Notes: generated from the sequence alone by a model not told the origin. Shown: positions 17,491-26,350, counted from the first letter of the stretch. The stretch: DNA of 44,379 bases from Chloroflexota bacterium (GCA_025351245.1 JANXWH010000010.1:1-44379), one strand, 5' to 3'. Made by a program: numbers and translations.

Positions 17491-19890
17491 TCAGGAGACC
17501 ACGACCTCGACCCTGACCGTGGTCGTGCCAGGCGGCGGCAGGGGGACGACCGTGCCCTGGACAGGTCGCCCGTCCACGACGAGGGACACGGCACCCGCGG
17601 GGCCTTCGCGCCGCGCACGGATCTCGTGGGTCACGCCGCGGAACTCCCGGCGTGCCTCGAAGCCCGGCCACGACGTCGGGATGACCGGAGCGACGCGGAG
17701 TCCGTCGAAGGTCGGCCGGATCCCGAGGATCCACTGGGTCGCCGCGACGAAGGCCCAGGCCGCCGTCCCCGTCAGCCAGGCGTTGCGGGCCATGCCGAAC
17801 TGCGGGTGGGCAGGGCCGCAGATGTTCTGCGAGCAGACGTAGGGCTCTGCCCGGAAGAGGTCGGCGTCGGTCCGGGCGAGAGGCAGGATCCGCCGGTAGT
17901 GGACGTACGCGTCATCGCCCCGGCCGAGCATGGCGGCAGCGATGATCAGCCACGTGTTGGCGTGGCAGAAGATCCCGCCGTTCTCCTTCGCGCCGGGTGG
18001 GTACGTGGAGGTGCCCCGCACCCGTTCGTCGCCTCCGTCGTACGGGGGCCACAGGAGCGCGGTCCCGAACGGTGTCGCGAGGTGTTGGTCGGCGGACCGC
18101 AGCGCCTGCTCCGCGCGGTCCCGCGGAGCGACCTCGCCGATGACGGACCAGGTCTGCGGGTTCAGGTTGATCCGATGGCGATCCTCGCCCGCGACGCCGA
18201 TGGGCATGCCATCGTCGTCGAATGCCCGGGCGTACCACGAGCCGTCCCAGGCGACGGCGTTGACGAGCCCCGCCATCTCCGTGTGGAGATCCCGGAATCG
18301 CACGGCCTCGGCGAACCGGCCGGTGTGGCGGCACAACTCGGCGAGGTCCAGGACGGTGCGGCAGAACTGCATCGCGCACCAGACGCTCTCAGCCTTCCCA
18401 GACCCGTGGTTGATGTTGAGCGTGTCGTCCCAGTCGGCGAACCAGGCCCGGGGGAGGCCGTGCGGGCCGCGGTTGGCGAGCGTGAACTCGATCGCCCGCC
18501 GCATGTGCCCCCAGACCGTCTCGTCGTCCCCGTCGGCCCACGGAACGCGCTCCTCGAGGTAGGCAAGATCGCCGGTCTCGCGGAGGTACGCGCACGTCGC
18601 GAGTACCAGCCAGAGGTGATCGTCGGAGAACCACTGGGGCCAGGTTGGGAACTCCGCGGCGAGCCCCGGGCCGCCCTCGCCGGAGAGTGGGAAGAGCTGG
18701 TGCCAGGCGTGGCCGTCGCGGAACTGGAGGCCCCACGTGCGCGTGAGCGTCCGACGGGCCTGCTCGGGCAGGCTGTGCATCGTCCCGAGCGTGTCCTGTG
18801 CTGAGTCGCGCGTTCCCATGCCGCGCCCCAGCCCTGTCTCGTATCCGGAGACGAAGCGCGACCAGTTGAGCGTCGTCCGGCACTGGACCTGATTCCAGAC
18901 GCTCAGCATCTCGGTCATCTCGGGGTCCGGCGTCGCGACGGCGAATCGCCCCAGGTAGGCGCTCCAGTCGGCACGCAGCTCCTCGAAGGCACGCTCGACC
19001 TCGGCCTGCTCGCGATAGCGCGCGACCACGGCCGCGATCTCCTCGGGATGATCGGTCAGGCCGAGGACGTACACCAGCCCTCGCTCCTCGCCCGGGCCCA
19101 GCTCGAAGTCGTGGCAGAGCGACCCGATTTCGTTGCCCCGCGGCGAGCCGGAGTTGGTCGGCTCACCGGTTTCGACCACGATGGGTGAGGCGAGGTCGCG
19201 GCAGCGGCCTACGAAGTCTTCACGGTCGCCGGTCCAGCCGACAGGCGGCTCGCTGGCCCCGAGGAATGAGGTCGTTGGGCGGAACCGCGTGGAGGCGAGG
19301 ATCACGCTGTCCTCGCGCCCGCTGGAGACGATGTGCTGCGACCAGTCCAGGTTCTGCTGGTCGCTCACGGCGTCGAAGTAGCCGAACTCGGCGTACGAGA
19401 ACGCACGCAGGCGCCGCGCCGTCGGGCCTGCGTTCCGGATTCGGAACACCCAGAGCTCGCATGGGCAGGACCCGTCGGCGTTGCCCGGCGGGACGAAGTA
19501 GAGGAGCTCGCTCTCGATCCCGTCGAGCGCGCTCCGGATCCGCGTGTAGCCAGGCCCGTGCCGGCATTCGTAGCCCTCGACGTCTCTCTTGACGGGCTGC
19601 CAGGAGGGGCTCCAGAAACGCCCGGTCTCCTGGTCCCGCACGTACACGTAGCGGCCGGGCTGGTCGGCCGGGATCGCGTTGTAGCGGTAGCGGGTGACTC
19701 GGCGTTCGCGCGGGTCCCGGTCGAACGAGAAGCCGCCCGCGGTGTTCGAGATGATCCCGCCGTACCCACCCTGCCCGAGGTAGTTGAGCCAGGGCGTGGG
19801 CGTGTCGGGCCGGCTGATGACGTATTCGTGGGTCGCAGTGTCGAGGCGCCCGTACGGGGAGGCCGCCGGCCGTTCCTCGACCGGTCTCAC
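17491..19890 (-). CDS. GH94 glycoside phosphorylase, divergent paralogue (possibly cellobionate phosphorylase)
   Basis: The 799-residue GH94 enzyme shares the full architecture of the preceding cellobiose phosphorylase: an N-terminal beta-sandwich (SNTAGGFSFDRDPRERRVTRYRYNA), a helical linker and an (alpha/alpha)6 barrel. The catalytic-acid motif reads ADWDDTLN where the paralogue has ADWNDCLN, so the proton-donor Asp489 is kept and the Asn before it is Asp. The loop after it (NINHGSGKAESVWC) is shorter and lacks the TTENRSGG segment. The acceptor site therefore differs. By overall pattern I suspect a cellobionic acid phosphorylase or another beta-glucoside phosphorylase, but this is inference. 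The GTG start overlaps the stop of the upstream GH94 gene (GTGA). It is the last gene of the four-gene operon. Confidence 0.8.
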   Translation of the reverse strand: MRPVEERPAASPYGRLDTATHEYVISRPDTPTPWLNYLGQGGYGGIISNTAGGFSFDRDPRERRVTRYRYNAIPADQPGRYVYVRDQETGRFWSPSWQPVKRDVEGYECRHGPGYTRIRSALDGIESELLYFVPPGNADGSCPCELWVFRIRNAGPTARRLRAFSYAEFGYFDAVSDQQNLDWSQHIVSSGREDSVILASTRFRPTTSFLGASEPPVGWTGDREDFVGRCRDLASPIVVETGEPTNSGSPRGNEIGSLCHDFELGPGEERGLVYVLGLTDHPEEIAAVVARYREQAEVERAFEELRADWSAYLGRFAVATPDPEMTEMLSVWNQVQCRTTLNWSRFVSGYETGLGRGMGTRDSAQDTLGTMHSLPEQARRTLTRTWGLQFRDGHAWHQLFPLSGEGGPGLAAEFPTWPQWFSDDHLWLVLATCAYLRETGDLAYLEERVPWADGDDETVWGHMRRAIEFTLANRGPHGLPRAWFADWDDTLNINHGSGKAESVWCAMQFCRTVLDLAELCRHTGRFAEAVRFRDLHTEMAGLVNAVAWDGSWYARAFDDDGMPIGVAGEDRHRINLNPQTWSVIGEVAPRDRAEQALRSADQHLATPFGTALLWPPYDGGDERVRGTSTYPPGAKENGGIFCHANTWLIIAAAMLGRGDDAYVHYRRILPLARTDADLFRAEPYVCSQNICGPAHPQFGMARNAWLTGTAAWAFVAATQWILGIRPTFDGLRVAPVIPTSWPGFEARREFRGVTHEIRARREGPAGAVSLVVDGRPVQGTVVPLPPPGTTTVRVEVVVS

Positions 19891-22370
19891 GGCGTTGCCT
19901 CGACGACGGCCTCCACGAACGCCTCGACGAACGCCTCCACCTCGATGTCCTCTCCCGGGGAGGCAGGCAGCGGGGCGAGATTGCCGTCCACGGTCCGACC
20001 GTCCACGCGAAGCCGCGTCACGTGGCCAGACGCGCCCGGCTGTTTCCGGACGGCGATCCGGTACGTTGCGCCCCGGAAGCGCCGCGTCAGGGCGAAGTCA
20101 CCCCACGCAGCGGGCACGCATGGATCGATCCGCAGGCCGGCGTGCTCGGGCCGGATGCCGAGGATCCACTGGCTGATGGCGGTGAAGTTCCAGGCGGCGG
20201 TCCCCGTCAGCCAGGTGTTCTTCGCTTCGCCGGGGGTCGCAGCGTCCTTCCCGGCAATCATCTGCGCGTAGACGTACGGTTCCCCGCGGTGGATCTCCGA
20301 GAGGTCCTCCCGCGCTGACGGGTTGATCCGGAGGTAGTAGTCCAGGGCCCCGTCGCCGTTGCCGACCCTGGTCTCGGCGATCATCACCCAGGGGTTCGTG
20401 TGGCAGAAGACGCCGGCGTTCTCCTTGTATCCGCCGGGATACGTGGAGATCTCGCCAAGGTGCGGGTAGTAGCGGGTGAACGCCGGCTGGAGCACGACGA
20501 TCCCGTGCGGCGTCGCCAGGCGCTCCCGGACGGAGTCGAGCGCCACGCGGGCCCGCCCGTCGTCGAGACCGATGCCGGCCATGATGCAGATTCCCTGCGG
20601 CTCGATGAAGATCTGGCCCTCGTCGTTCTCGGCCGAGCCGACAGGCCGACCGTAGAAGTCGTAGGCCCGACGGAACCATGCGCCGTCCCAGCCGTGCTGG
20701 GCGACCACGTCGTGCATCTCCACCCCGGCGGAGGTGCAGCGGGCGACCTCGGTGCCGTCGCCGCGGAGGGCAGCGATCTCGGCGAGCTCGTTGGCCGCGA
20801 GTACGAAGAGGCCGGCGATGAAGACCGATTCGGCAACCCCTCCGCTCCTGTTCTCGGTCGTCTGGAACGACTCGCCGGGCGTCTCCGAGAAGCAGTTGAG
20901 GTTCAGGCAGTCGTTCCAGTCGGCCCGGCCGATGAGCGGCAGGCCGTGCGGACCGCGACGTTCAAGGGTGTACTCGATCGACCGCTGGAGGTGCTCGTAG
21001 AGGGGGCGCTCGGTGCCGGGCTGGTTGTCGTACGGGACGGCCACGTCGAGGATCGACGTGTCACCGGTCTCCTTGAGGTATGCCGCCACGGCGAGCACGA
21101 GCCACGCCGGGTCGTCGTTGAACCCCGAGCCGACGTCGTTGTTGCCGCGCTTGGTGAGCGGCTGGTACTGGTGATACGCCCCGCCCGTCGGCAGCTGGGT
21201 CGAGGCCACGTCGATGAGTCGCTCGCGCGCCCGGGAGGGGATCATGTGGACGAAGCCCAGCAGGTCCTGGCTCGTGTCGCGGAACCCCATCCCGCGGCCG
21301 ATGCCGGACTCGAAGAGCGACGCCGACCGCGACATGTTGAAGGTCACCATGCACTGGTAGGGGTTCCAGACGTTGACCATCCGGTCGACGTGCTCGTTCC
21401 CGGTCTGGGCCTGGCAGATCCCGAGGAGGTCGGTCCAGCGCGCCCGAAGCGCCTCGAACGCCTCGGCCACCACGGCGGGTTGCAGGTACCTGTCGATGGT
21501 CGGCCGGACGAGCCGCTTGTCGATCGTCTGCGATCCGGGTGGATCGAACTTCGCGTCCCGGGGGTTCTCTGCGTAGCCGAGAAGAACGATGACTTCCTTC
21601 GTCTCCCCCGGGCCGATCTCGAGGCGGACGTGGTGTGAGCCCGACGGCTGCCAACCGTGGGCGATCGAATTGGACGACGCGCCCCGCTCGACCGCGATCG
21701 GCCGGTCCCAGCTGCGATAGGGCCCCAGGAAGGCGTCGCGCTGCGTGTCGAAGCCGGCCAGCGGCTCGGAGCAGGCGAAGAACGCGAAATGGTCGCGCCG
21801 CTCCCGGTACTCGGTCTTGTGGTAGATGACGCCGTCCTCCACCTCCACCTCGCCGACGGAGTAGTTCCGCTGGAAGTTGGTGGCGTCGTCCTGGGCGTCC
21901 CAGAGGCAGAACTCGATCGAGCTGAAGAGGGAGAGCTTCGCCGGCTCAGCCCGTTCGTTCGTCACCCGGACCCGCCAGATCTCCAGGGTCTCGCCCCCCG
22001 GGACGAAGTAGAGCGTCTCGGCCCTGATGCCCTGGTACCGCGAGGAGATGACGGAGTAGCCCAGGCCATGACGGCAGGCGTAGTCCTCCAGCTCGCGCTG
22101 GGTCGGCTGCCAGCTGGGACTCCAGAAGTCGCCCGAGGCGTCGTCGCGGAGGTAGACGTACCGGCCGCCCACGTCGAGCGGCGCGTTGTTGTACCGATAG
22201 CGCGTCAGCCGGCGGAGCCGGGCGTCGCGGTAGAAGGAGTATCCGCCCGCCGTGTTGGAGATGATCCCGAAGTAGTCCTCGCTGCCGAGGTAGTTGATCC
22301 ACGGAAGCGGGGTGTCGGGATGCGTGATGACGTACTCGCGCCGCACGTCGTCGAAGTGCCCGTAGCGCAT
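19887..22370 (-). CDS. Cellobiose phosphorylase (GH94)
   Basis: The 827-residue protein splits cellobiose with inorganic phosphate into alpha-glucose 1-phosphate and glucose in the cytosol. It matches my recollection of the Cellulomonas-type enzyme along most of its length: MRYGHFDD start, LTRYRYNN, VEFCLW-like IEFCLWDAQDD, MVTFNMSRSAS, FESGIGRGMGFRD, YHQYQPLTKRGNND, the catalytic RADWNDCLN (Asp487), SFQTTEN and KENAGVFCHTNPW. The length is also the usual one. ATG 22370 has a strong GGAGGAG upstream. The gene follows GH130 by 26 bp and overlaps the next GH94 gene, so all four genes should be co-transcribed from near 24.9 kb. Confidence 0.9.
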   Translation of the reverse strand: MRYGHFDDVRREYVITHPDTPLPWINYLGSEDYFGIISNTAGGYSFYRDARLRRLTRYRYNNAPLDVGGRYVYLRDDASGDFWSPSWQPTQRELEDYACRHGLGYSVISSRYQGIRAETLYFVPGGETLEIWRVRVTNERAEPAKLSLFSSIEFCLWDAQDDATNFQRNYSVGEVEVEDGVIYHKTEYRERRDHFAFFACSEPLAGFDTQRDAFLGPYRSWDRPIAVERGASSNSIAHGWQPSGSHHVRLEIGPGETKEVIVLLGYAENPRDAKFDPPGSQTIDKRLVRPTIDRYLQPAVVAEAFEALRARWTDLLGICQAQTGNEHVDRMVNVWNPYQCMVTFNMSRSASLFESGIGRGMGFRDTSQDLLGFVHMIPSRARERLIDVASTQLPTGGAYHQYQPLTKRGNNDVGSGFNDDPAWLVLAVAAYLKETGDTSILDVAVPYDNQPGTERPLYEHLQRSIEYTLERRGPHGLPLIGRADWNDCLNLNCFSETPGESFQTTENRSGGVAESVFIAGLFVLAANELAEIAALRGDGTEVARCTSAGVEMHDVVAQHGWDGAWFRRAYDFYGRPVGSAENDEGQIFIEPQGICIMAGIGLDDGRARVALDSVRERLATPHGIVVLQPAFTRYYPHLGEISTYPGGYKENAGVFCHTNPWVMIAETRVGNGDGALDYYLRINPSAREDLSEIHRGEPYVYAQMIAGKDAATPGEAKNTWLTGTAAWNFTAISQWILGIRPEHAGLRIDPCVPAAWGDFALTRRFRGATYRIAVRKQPGASGHVTRLRVDGRTVDGNLAPLPASPGEDIEVEAFVEAFVEAVVEATP

Positions 22371-22396
22371 GGATGAGCTCCTCCGCGAGGTGCCGG

Positions 22397-23410
22397 TCAG
22401 GACCGGGACCGTACGAACTGGATGACCTCGGACAGGAATCCGTGGGCCATGCAGACGACGGTGTCGGCCCCCCCGTAGTAGATCGTCAGCCGATCGCCGG
22501 CCTCGTCCACGAGGGCGGCGCAGGGGAAGGCGACGTTCGGGACGTCGCCCACCTGCTCGTAGGGGACCTGCGGCGAGAGGAGGTAGTCCCGGCTGCGGGC
22601 GATCACCTTCCAGGGCTGGTCGAGGTCGAGCAGGGCCGCGCCCATCGAGTAGACGTACCCGTTGCAGGAGGTCAGGACGCCGTGGTAGATGAGGAGCCAG
22701 CCCTCCGGTGTCTCGATCGGCGTGGGGCCCGCGCCGATCTTGGTGGACTGCCACGTCCCCGGGATGGGCGCCATGACGTGGCGATGGCGACCCCAGTGGA
22801 CCAGGTCCGGGCTCTCCGAGTAGAAGATGTCGCCGAACGGGGTGTGCCCGTTGTCGCTGGGGCGGCTGAGCATCGCGTACGTGCCGCCGATGCGACGTGG
22901 GAGCAGGACGCCGTTGCGGTTGAACGGCAGGAACGCGTTGTCGAGCTGGTAGAACGTCTCGAAGTCATGGGTATATCCCACGCCGATCGTGGGGCCGTGG
23001 TAGCCGTTGCACCAGGTGACGTAGAAGCGATCCTCCAGCCAGGTCACGCGTGGGTCGTAGGCGTGCTCGAACCGGCCCTGGATCTCCGGGACACGGTCGT
23101 CCGCCGGTGCGAACTCGATCGGCTGCGGCGAGATCCGCCAGGCCACTCCGTCGGGGCTCCGCCCGACATGGACGTTCATGGCGCGCGTCGTGTCGTCCAC
23201 TCGGAAGACGCCGGCATAGCCGTCGCGGAAGGGGACGACGGCCGAGTTGAAGATGCTGTTCGACCGGGAGAGGTGGTCGCGCGCGATGATCGGGTTGCGC
23301 GATGAACGCCAGATCACGCTGTTCGAGCCGGCCGGCCGGTCCTCCCACGGAATCGAAGGCGCTGCATCCGACGGGAGAGCGGGATCCGGCGTCGGCCGGG
23401 GCGTCGTCAT
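22397..23410 (-). CDS. GH130 beta-mannoside phosphorylase (mannosylglucose phosphorylase-like)
   Basis: The 337-residue five-bladed beta-propeller enzyme belongs to GH130. The catalytic Asp is in FEHAYDPR. The [59 protein letters not shown] and IYYGGADT segments are those I associate with 4-O-beta-mannosyl-glucose phosphorylases (GH130_1/_2), which release alpha-mannose 1-phosphate. The Arg/His residues that bind phosphate appear to be present, arguing for phosphorolysis rather than hydrolysis. A Pro-rich N-terminal tail of about 30 residues precedes the propeller. It sits between GH1 and cellobiose phosphorylase, which suggests glucomannan-type oligosaccharides as the target. Family call is firm; linkage specificity is inferred. 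Confidence 0.88.
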   Translation of the reverse strand: MTTPRPTPDPALPSDAAPSIPWEDRPAGSNSVIWRSSRNPIIARDHLSRSNSIFNSAVVPFRDGYAGVFRVDDTTRAMNVHVGRSPDGVAWRISPQPIEFAPADDRVPEIQGRFEHAYDPRVTWLEDRFYVTWCNGYHGPTIGVGYTHDFETFYQLDNAFLPFNRNGVLLPRRIGGTYAMLSRPSDNGHTPFGDIFYSESPDLVHWGRHRHVMAPIPGTWQSTKIGAGPTPIETPEGWLLIYHGVLTSCNGYVYSMGAALLDLDQPWKVIARSRDYLLSPQVPYEQVGDVPNVAFPCAALVDEAGDRLTIYYGGADTVVCMAHGFLSEVIQFVRSRS

Positions 23411-23461
23411 CGGAGTTCCCTTTCCGCGTTGGGGTGGGGACGGGTCGCGCCGGGGGCGCGC

Positions 23462-24820
23462 TCAGGCCGGGGGACCGGCGGTTGACACGACGTCGTCGAG
23501 CGGGAGCCGTCCGGAGCGCGCCACGGCGCCCATGAACCTGGCGCTGTCGCGGACGCGCCGCTCCAGCGTCTGGTAGTCCACGTGGATGATGCCGAACCGC
23601 GGGCCGTAGCCCTGCGCCCACTCGAAGTTGTCGAGCAGAGACCACGCGAAATACCCGCGCAAGGGCACGCCGCGCTCGAGGGCGTCGAGCGCGGCGTCGA
23701 GGTGGCGGCGCAGGAAACTGACGCGCGCCGGGTCGCGCGCGGGCTCGGCGTCGTCCACGGGATAGGCGGCGCCGTTCTCGGTGATGTACAGGGGGAGGGC
23801 GCCCGTTCGCGACGCCACGAACTCCAGCACCTCGGCGAGCCCGGCCGGATAGACCTCCCAGTCCATTCCCGTCCGCTCCGGCGGATCTCCGGCCGGCTCG
23901 AGCGGCGGGAGGAGCGGCGAGCGGACCCGGTTCCGGCTGTAGTAGTTCACCCCGAGGAAATCGAGCGGCACGGCGATGAGCTCCATGTCGCCGTCCCGGA
24001 GCTCGCCGCGGGCCTCCCCCGCGGCCCACCAGGGGGGCTCGGGATAGGCCCGCCCGACCAGCGGGTCGAGGAACCAGCGGTTGAGCCAGTCGTGCTCGGC
24101 GCAGGCCGCTTCCAGGTCGAGTGGGTGCGAGGATGCGGGCTGCTGCGGCCCGAGGTTGAGGACGATCCCGGCGGGGGTCGCGGGCGCGGCGGCGCGGATC
24201 GCCTGCACGCCCAGCCCGTGTGCCACCAGCAGGTGGTGGGCTGCGGCGATCGCCGCGCCGGGGTCGCTCCGCCCGGGAGCGTGCGCGCCGGTCCGATAGC
24301 CGTGGTCGGCAACAACCCACGGTTCGTTGATCGTGGCGATGCTTCGAACCCGGCTGCCGAGTCGCGCGGCGACGATCCCGGCGTAGTCGGCGAACGCCTC
24401 GGCCGTGGCGCGGACCGGCCACCCGCCGGCATCCTCGAGGGTCTGCGGAAGGTCCCAGTGGTAGAGCGTCACGAACGGCGCGATCTCGTGGGCCAGCAGC
24501 TCGTCGACGAGCCGGTCATAGAAGTCGAGCCCTGCCTGGTTCACGGCGCCGGTCCCGGTGGGGAGCACGCGCGACCACGACACCGAGAACCGGTAGGCGT
24601 TGAACCCGAGCCGGGCCATCAGCGCGACGTCGTCACGATAGCGGTGGTAGTGGTCACACGCGACGTCACCGGTGTCGCCGTTGCGGACGCGGCCCGGCGT
24701 GTGGGAGAAGCGGTCCCAGATGGACTCCCCGCGGCCGTCCTCGCGAACAGCCCCCTCGATCTGGTATGAGGCCGTCGCGGCCCCCCACACGAAGCCGTCG
24801 GGAAAGGATCGAGGCTCCAC
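23462..24820 (-). CDS. GH1 beta-glucosidase-type enzyme
   Basis: The 452-residue (beta/alpha)8 retaining glycosidase has no signal peptide, so it works in the cytosol on imported beta-glycosides. The acid/base Glu is in TINEPW (Glu166) and the nucleophile in YITENG (Glu348). FPDGFVWGAATASYQIEG at the N-terminus, YRFSVSWSRVLP and the C-terminal YFAWSLLDNFEWAQGY are all standard GH1. GTG 24820 was chosen because CAAGGAG lies 6 nt upstream; an in-frame ATG at 24850 would add ten residues but has no ribosome-binding site. It is the first gene of the minus-strand operon and is divergent from lacI. Specificity could be beta-glucosidase, beta-mannosidase or beta-galactosidase. Confidence 0.93.
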   Translation of the reverse strand: MEPRSFPDGFVWGAATASYQIEGAVREDGRGESIWDRFSHTPGRVRNGDTGDVACDHYHRYRDDVALMARLGFNAYRFSVSWSRVLPTGTGAVNQAGLDFYDRLVDELLAHEIAPFVTLYHWDLPQTLEDAGGWPVRATAEAFADYAGIVAARLGSRVRSIATINEPWVVADHGYRTGAHAPGRSDPGAAIAAAHHLLVAHGLGVQAIRAAAPATPAGIVLNLGPQQPASSHPLDLEAACAEHDWLNRWFLDPLVGRAYPEPPWWAAGEARGELRDGDMELIAVPLDFLGVNYYSRNRVRSPLLPPLEPAGDPPERTGMDWEVYPAGLAEVLEFVASRTGALPLYITENGAAYPVDDAEPARDPARVSFLRRHLDAALDALERGVPLRGYFAWSLLDNFEWAQGYGPRFGIIHVDYQTLERRVRDSARFMGAVARSGRLPLDDVVSTAGPPA

Positions 24821-24835
24821 TCGTGCTCCTTGGAT

Positions 24836-24849
24836 TGGAAGCGCGCACA
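24836..24849. promoter_or_regulatory. Imperfect second operator or half-site next to the GH1 start
   Basis: The sequence begins TGGAAGCGC, identical to the left nine bases of the perfect operator at 24933-24946, and matches it at 11 of 14 positions overall. It lies 16 bp upstream of the GH1 start codon. The centre-to-centre distance to the main operator is 97 bp, so looping between the two is conceivable. It may also be chance. Confidence 0.4.
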
Positions 24850-24903
24850 TCTTCGTTCGGTGTCGGGATCGGATCCGCAGCCACGAAATCGTACAGCATC
24901 ATC

Positions 24904-24932
24904 TTGACAGCCGGGTTGCGGTTCGGTACTTT
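24904..24932 (+). promoter_or_regulatory. Sigma-70-type promoter of the LacI regulator
   Basis: TTGACA (24904-24909) is separated by exactly 17 bp from TACTTT (24927-24932). The predicted start point falls inside the palindromic operator that follows immediately. This is the best canonical promoter in the window. Confidence 0.75.
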
Positions 24933-24946
24933 TGGAAGCGCTTCCA
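24933..24946. promoter_or_regulatory. LacI-family operator TGGAAGCGCTTCCA
   Basis: A perfect 14-bp palindrome with a central CpG, the hallmark of LacI/GalR-family sites. It directly follows the -10 box of the lacI-type gene and covers the expected transcription start, which predicts autorepression. The divergent GH1 operon would be controlled from the same intergenic region. Confidence 0.85.
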
Positions 24947-24968
24947 TTCTTGGAGGGTATGCAGCCGG

Positions 24969-25979
24969 GTGGTACGGACCATCGACGAGTTGGCGCGATT
25001 GAGCGGGGTGTCGCGGGCGACAGTCTCCCGCGTCATCAACGGTGGCTCCGTCTCCGACAAGACTCGCCGTCGGGTTGAGCACATCGTGGCGGAGACGGGC
25101 TACCGGCCCAACCTCGCCGCCCGAACGCTCGCGTCCGGGCGATCTGGCGTTGTCGGCGTCGTGATGCACGTCGACCCGCACCTGCTCTTCCGGGACGCGT
25201 ATTTCGGCCAGCTGCTCCAGGGTATGAGCGACGAGCTCGTCGACCTCGCCGCCGGAATGATGCTCTGGCTGGGAAACCGGACCAAGGAACAGACACTCGA
25301 CAAGGTCCTTTCAAGCGGTCTCGTGGACGGCGTCATCGTCACCGCTCACTACCGCGACGACCCGCTCGTTGACGGGTTGCTCGCGTCGGATCTCCCGACG
25401 GTCCTCGTCGGGCACCGCCGCCATGACCGCACCGCGAGCTACGTCGACGTCGACCATGTGCATGCCGCGGACAGCGTGACCTCGCACCTGATCCAGATCG
25501 GCCGCACCCGGATCGCGCACATCACAGGGATGCGGGGCACCGTCGCGGCCGAGGACCGGATCGTCGGGTACCGGCGGGCCATGGCGCGGGCCGGGCTGCC
25601 GTGCGACGACCTGATGATCGACGGCGACTTCAATGCGCCCTCCGGCGCGACCGGCGCCGCGGTGCTGCTCGATCGTCACTGCGACGCGATCTTCTGTGCC
25701 AACGACTCCACTGCCATGGGCGCGCTCGAGACGATCCGCGCCCGCGGCCTGGCCGTGCCCGGCGACGTGGCCCTCGCCGGGTTCGACGACCTCGACTTCG
25801 CCGCCCGCCTCGACCCTCCGCTGACGACCGTCCGCCAGGGCGTTCGCGATCAGGGCGCCGAGGCGGCGCGCACGCTGTTCCAGCTCATGGCCGACCGCGA
25901 TGGCACGCCGCGCCGCGTGATTCTGCCCACGGAGCTCGTCATCCGTCAGTCGACGGTGGGAGGTGTGCTGCGCCCCTGA
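24969..25979 (+). CDS. LacI-family transcriptional regulator
   Basis: The 336-residue repressor has an N-terminal helix-turn-helix (TIDELARLSGVSRATVSRVING) followed by the hinge helix (YRPNLAARTLASGRS) and a periplasmic-binding-protein-like sensor domain. The sensor includes VDGVIVTAHYRDD, DVDHVHAADSVTSHLI, DAIFCANDSTAMGALE and GFDDLDFAARLDPPLTTVRQ. It should bind the palindrome at 24933-24946 and respond to a sugar from the locus. The GTG start at 24969 gives the usual N-terminus MVRTIDELA. GGAGGG lies 11 nt upstream, slightly long. The long frame extending back to 24672 covers promoter and operator and is not coding. Confidence 0.93.
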   Translation: MVRTIDELARLSGVSRATVSRVINGGSVSDKTRRRVEHIVAETGYRPNLAARTLASGRSGVVGVVMHVDPHLLFRDAYFGQLLQGMSDELVDLAAGMMLWLGNRTKEQTLDKVLSSGLVDGVIVTAHYRDDPLVDGLLASDLPTVLVGHRRHDRTASYVDVDHVHAADSVTSHLIQIGRTRIAHITGMRGTVAAEDRIVGYRRAMARAGLPCDDLMIDGDFNAPSGATGAAVLLDRHCDAIFCANDSTAMGALETIRARGLAVPGDVALAGFDDLDFAARLDPPLTTVRQGVRDQGAEAARTLFQLMADRDGTPRRVILPTELVIRQSTVGGVLRP

Positions 25980-26008
25980 TCGGCCCTGATCTCGTCCACA
26001 CAAGTGGA

Positions 26009-26254
26009 AATCGTGGCACACAGCCAGGAGTCGTCATCGGCGGCGGCGTCGCGGCCGCCGGACCAGCCATTCTCGAACCTATCCAATCGCGCATCGCCCG
26101 CGAACGCGCGGCCTCGCCACTGGCCCAGGCCGCCCTGGCCGACGCGACCGTCGAGTTGCGGTCGCCAATCGAGGCGCCCGGCGCGCACGGGGCGGCAGCG
26201 ATCGCTCGCCACCGCATCGGCTTGCCTGAGCGAGAGGGGGTGGGCGAACGATAA
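26009..26254 (+). pseudogene. Remnant of a ROK-family sugar kinase/regulator (C-terminal part only)
   Basis: After the lacI stop, one frame reads PGVVIGGGVAAAGPAILEPI and then a helix and strand, ending GAHGAAAIARHRI. This is the conserved C-terminal stretch of ROK proteins (glucokinase/NagC type: IGGGVA-G-LL-PI ... GA-GAA-LA). The N-terminal ATP-binding, DGD-type and zinc motifs are absent, and there is no plausible start codon or ribosome-binding site. The remnant occupies most of the 371-bp gap between lacI and the sugar-binding protein gene. A sugar kinase would fit this locus, so it is probably the relic of a former member. Confidence 0.7.
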
Positions 26255-26350
26255 CCCACACGGCGGCTTTGCTGGAGTCGGATAATCATGCTCGGACCCA
26301 GCGGACCCGGTCGTCCCCACAGTCATGGCAGTTCGCAGGAGGAGGAATTC

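Noticed and set aside
22371-22754. N-terminal extension of the cellobiose phosphorylase frame (955 codons)
   Set aside because: The extra codons are an out-of-frame reading of the GH130 gene; MRYGHFDD with GGAGGAG upstream is the real start.
24672-24968. N-terminal extension of the LacI regulator
   Set aside because: It covers the promoter, operator and opposite GH1 start; the helix-turn-helix begins right at GTG 24969.
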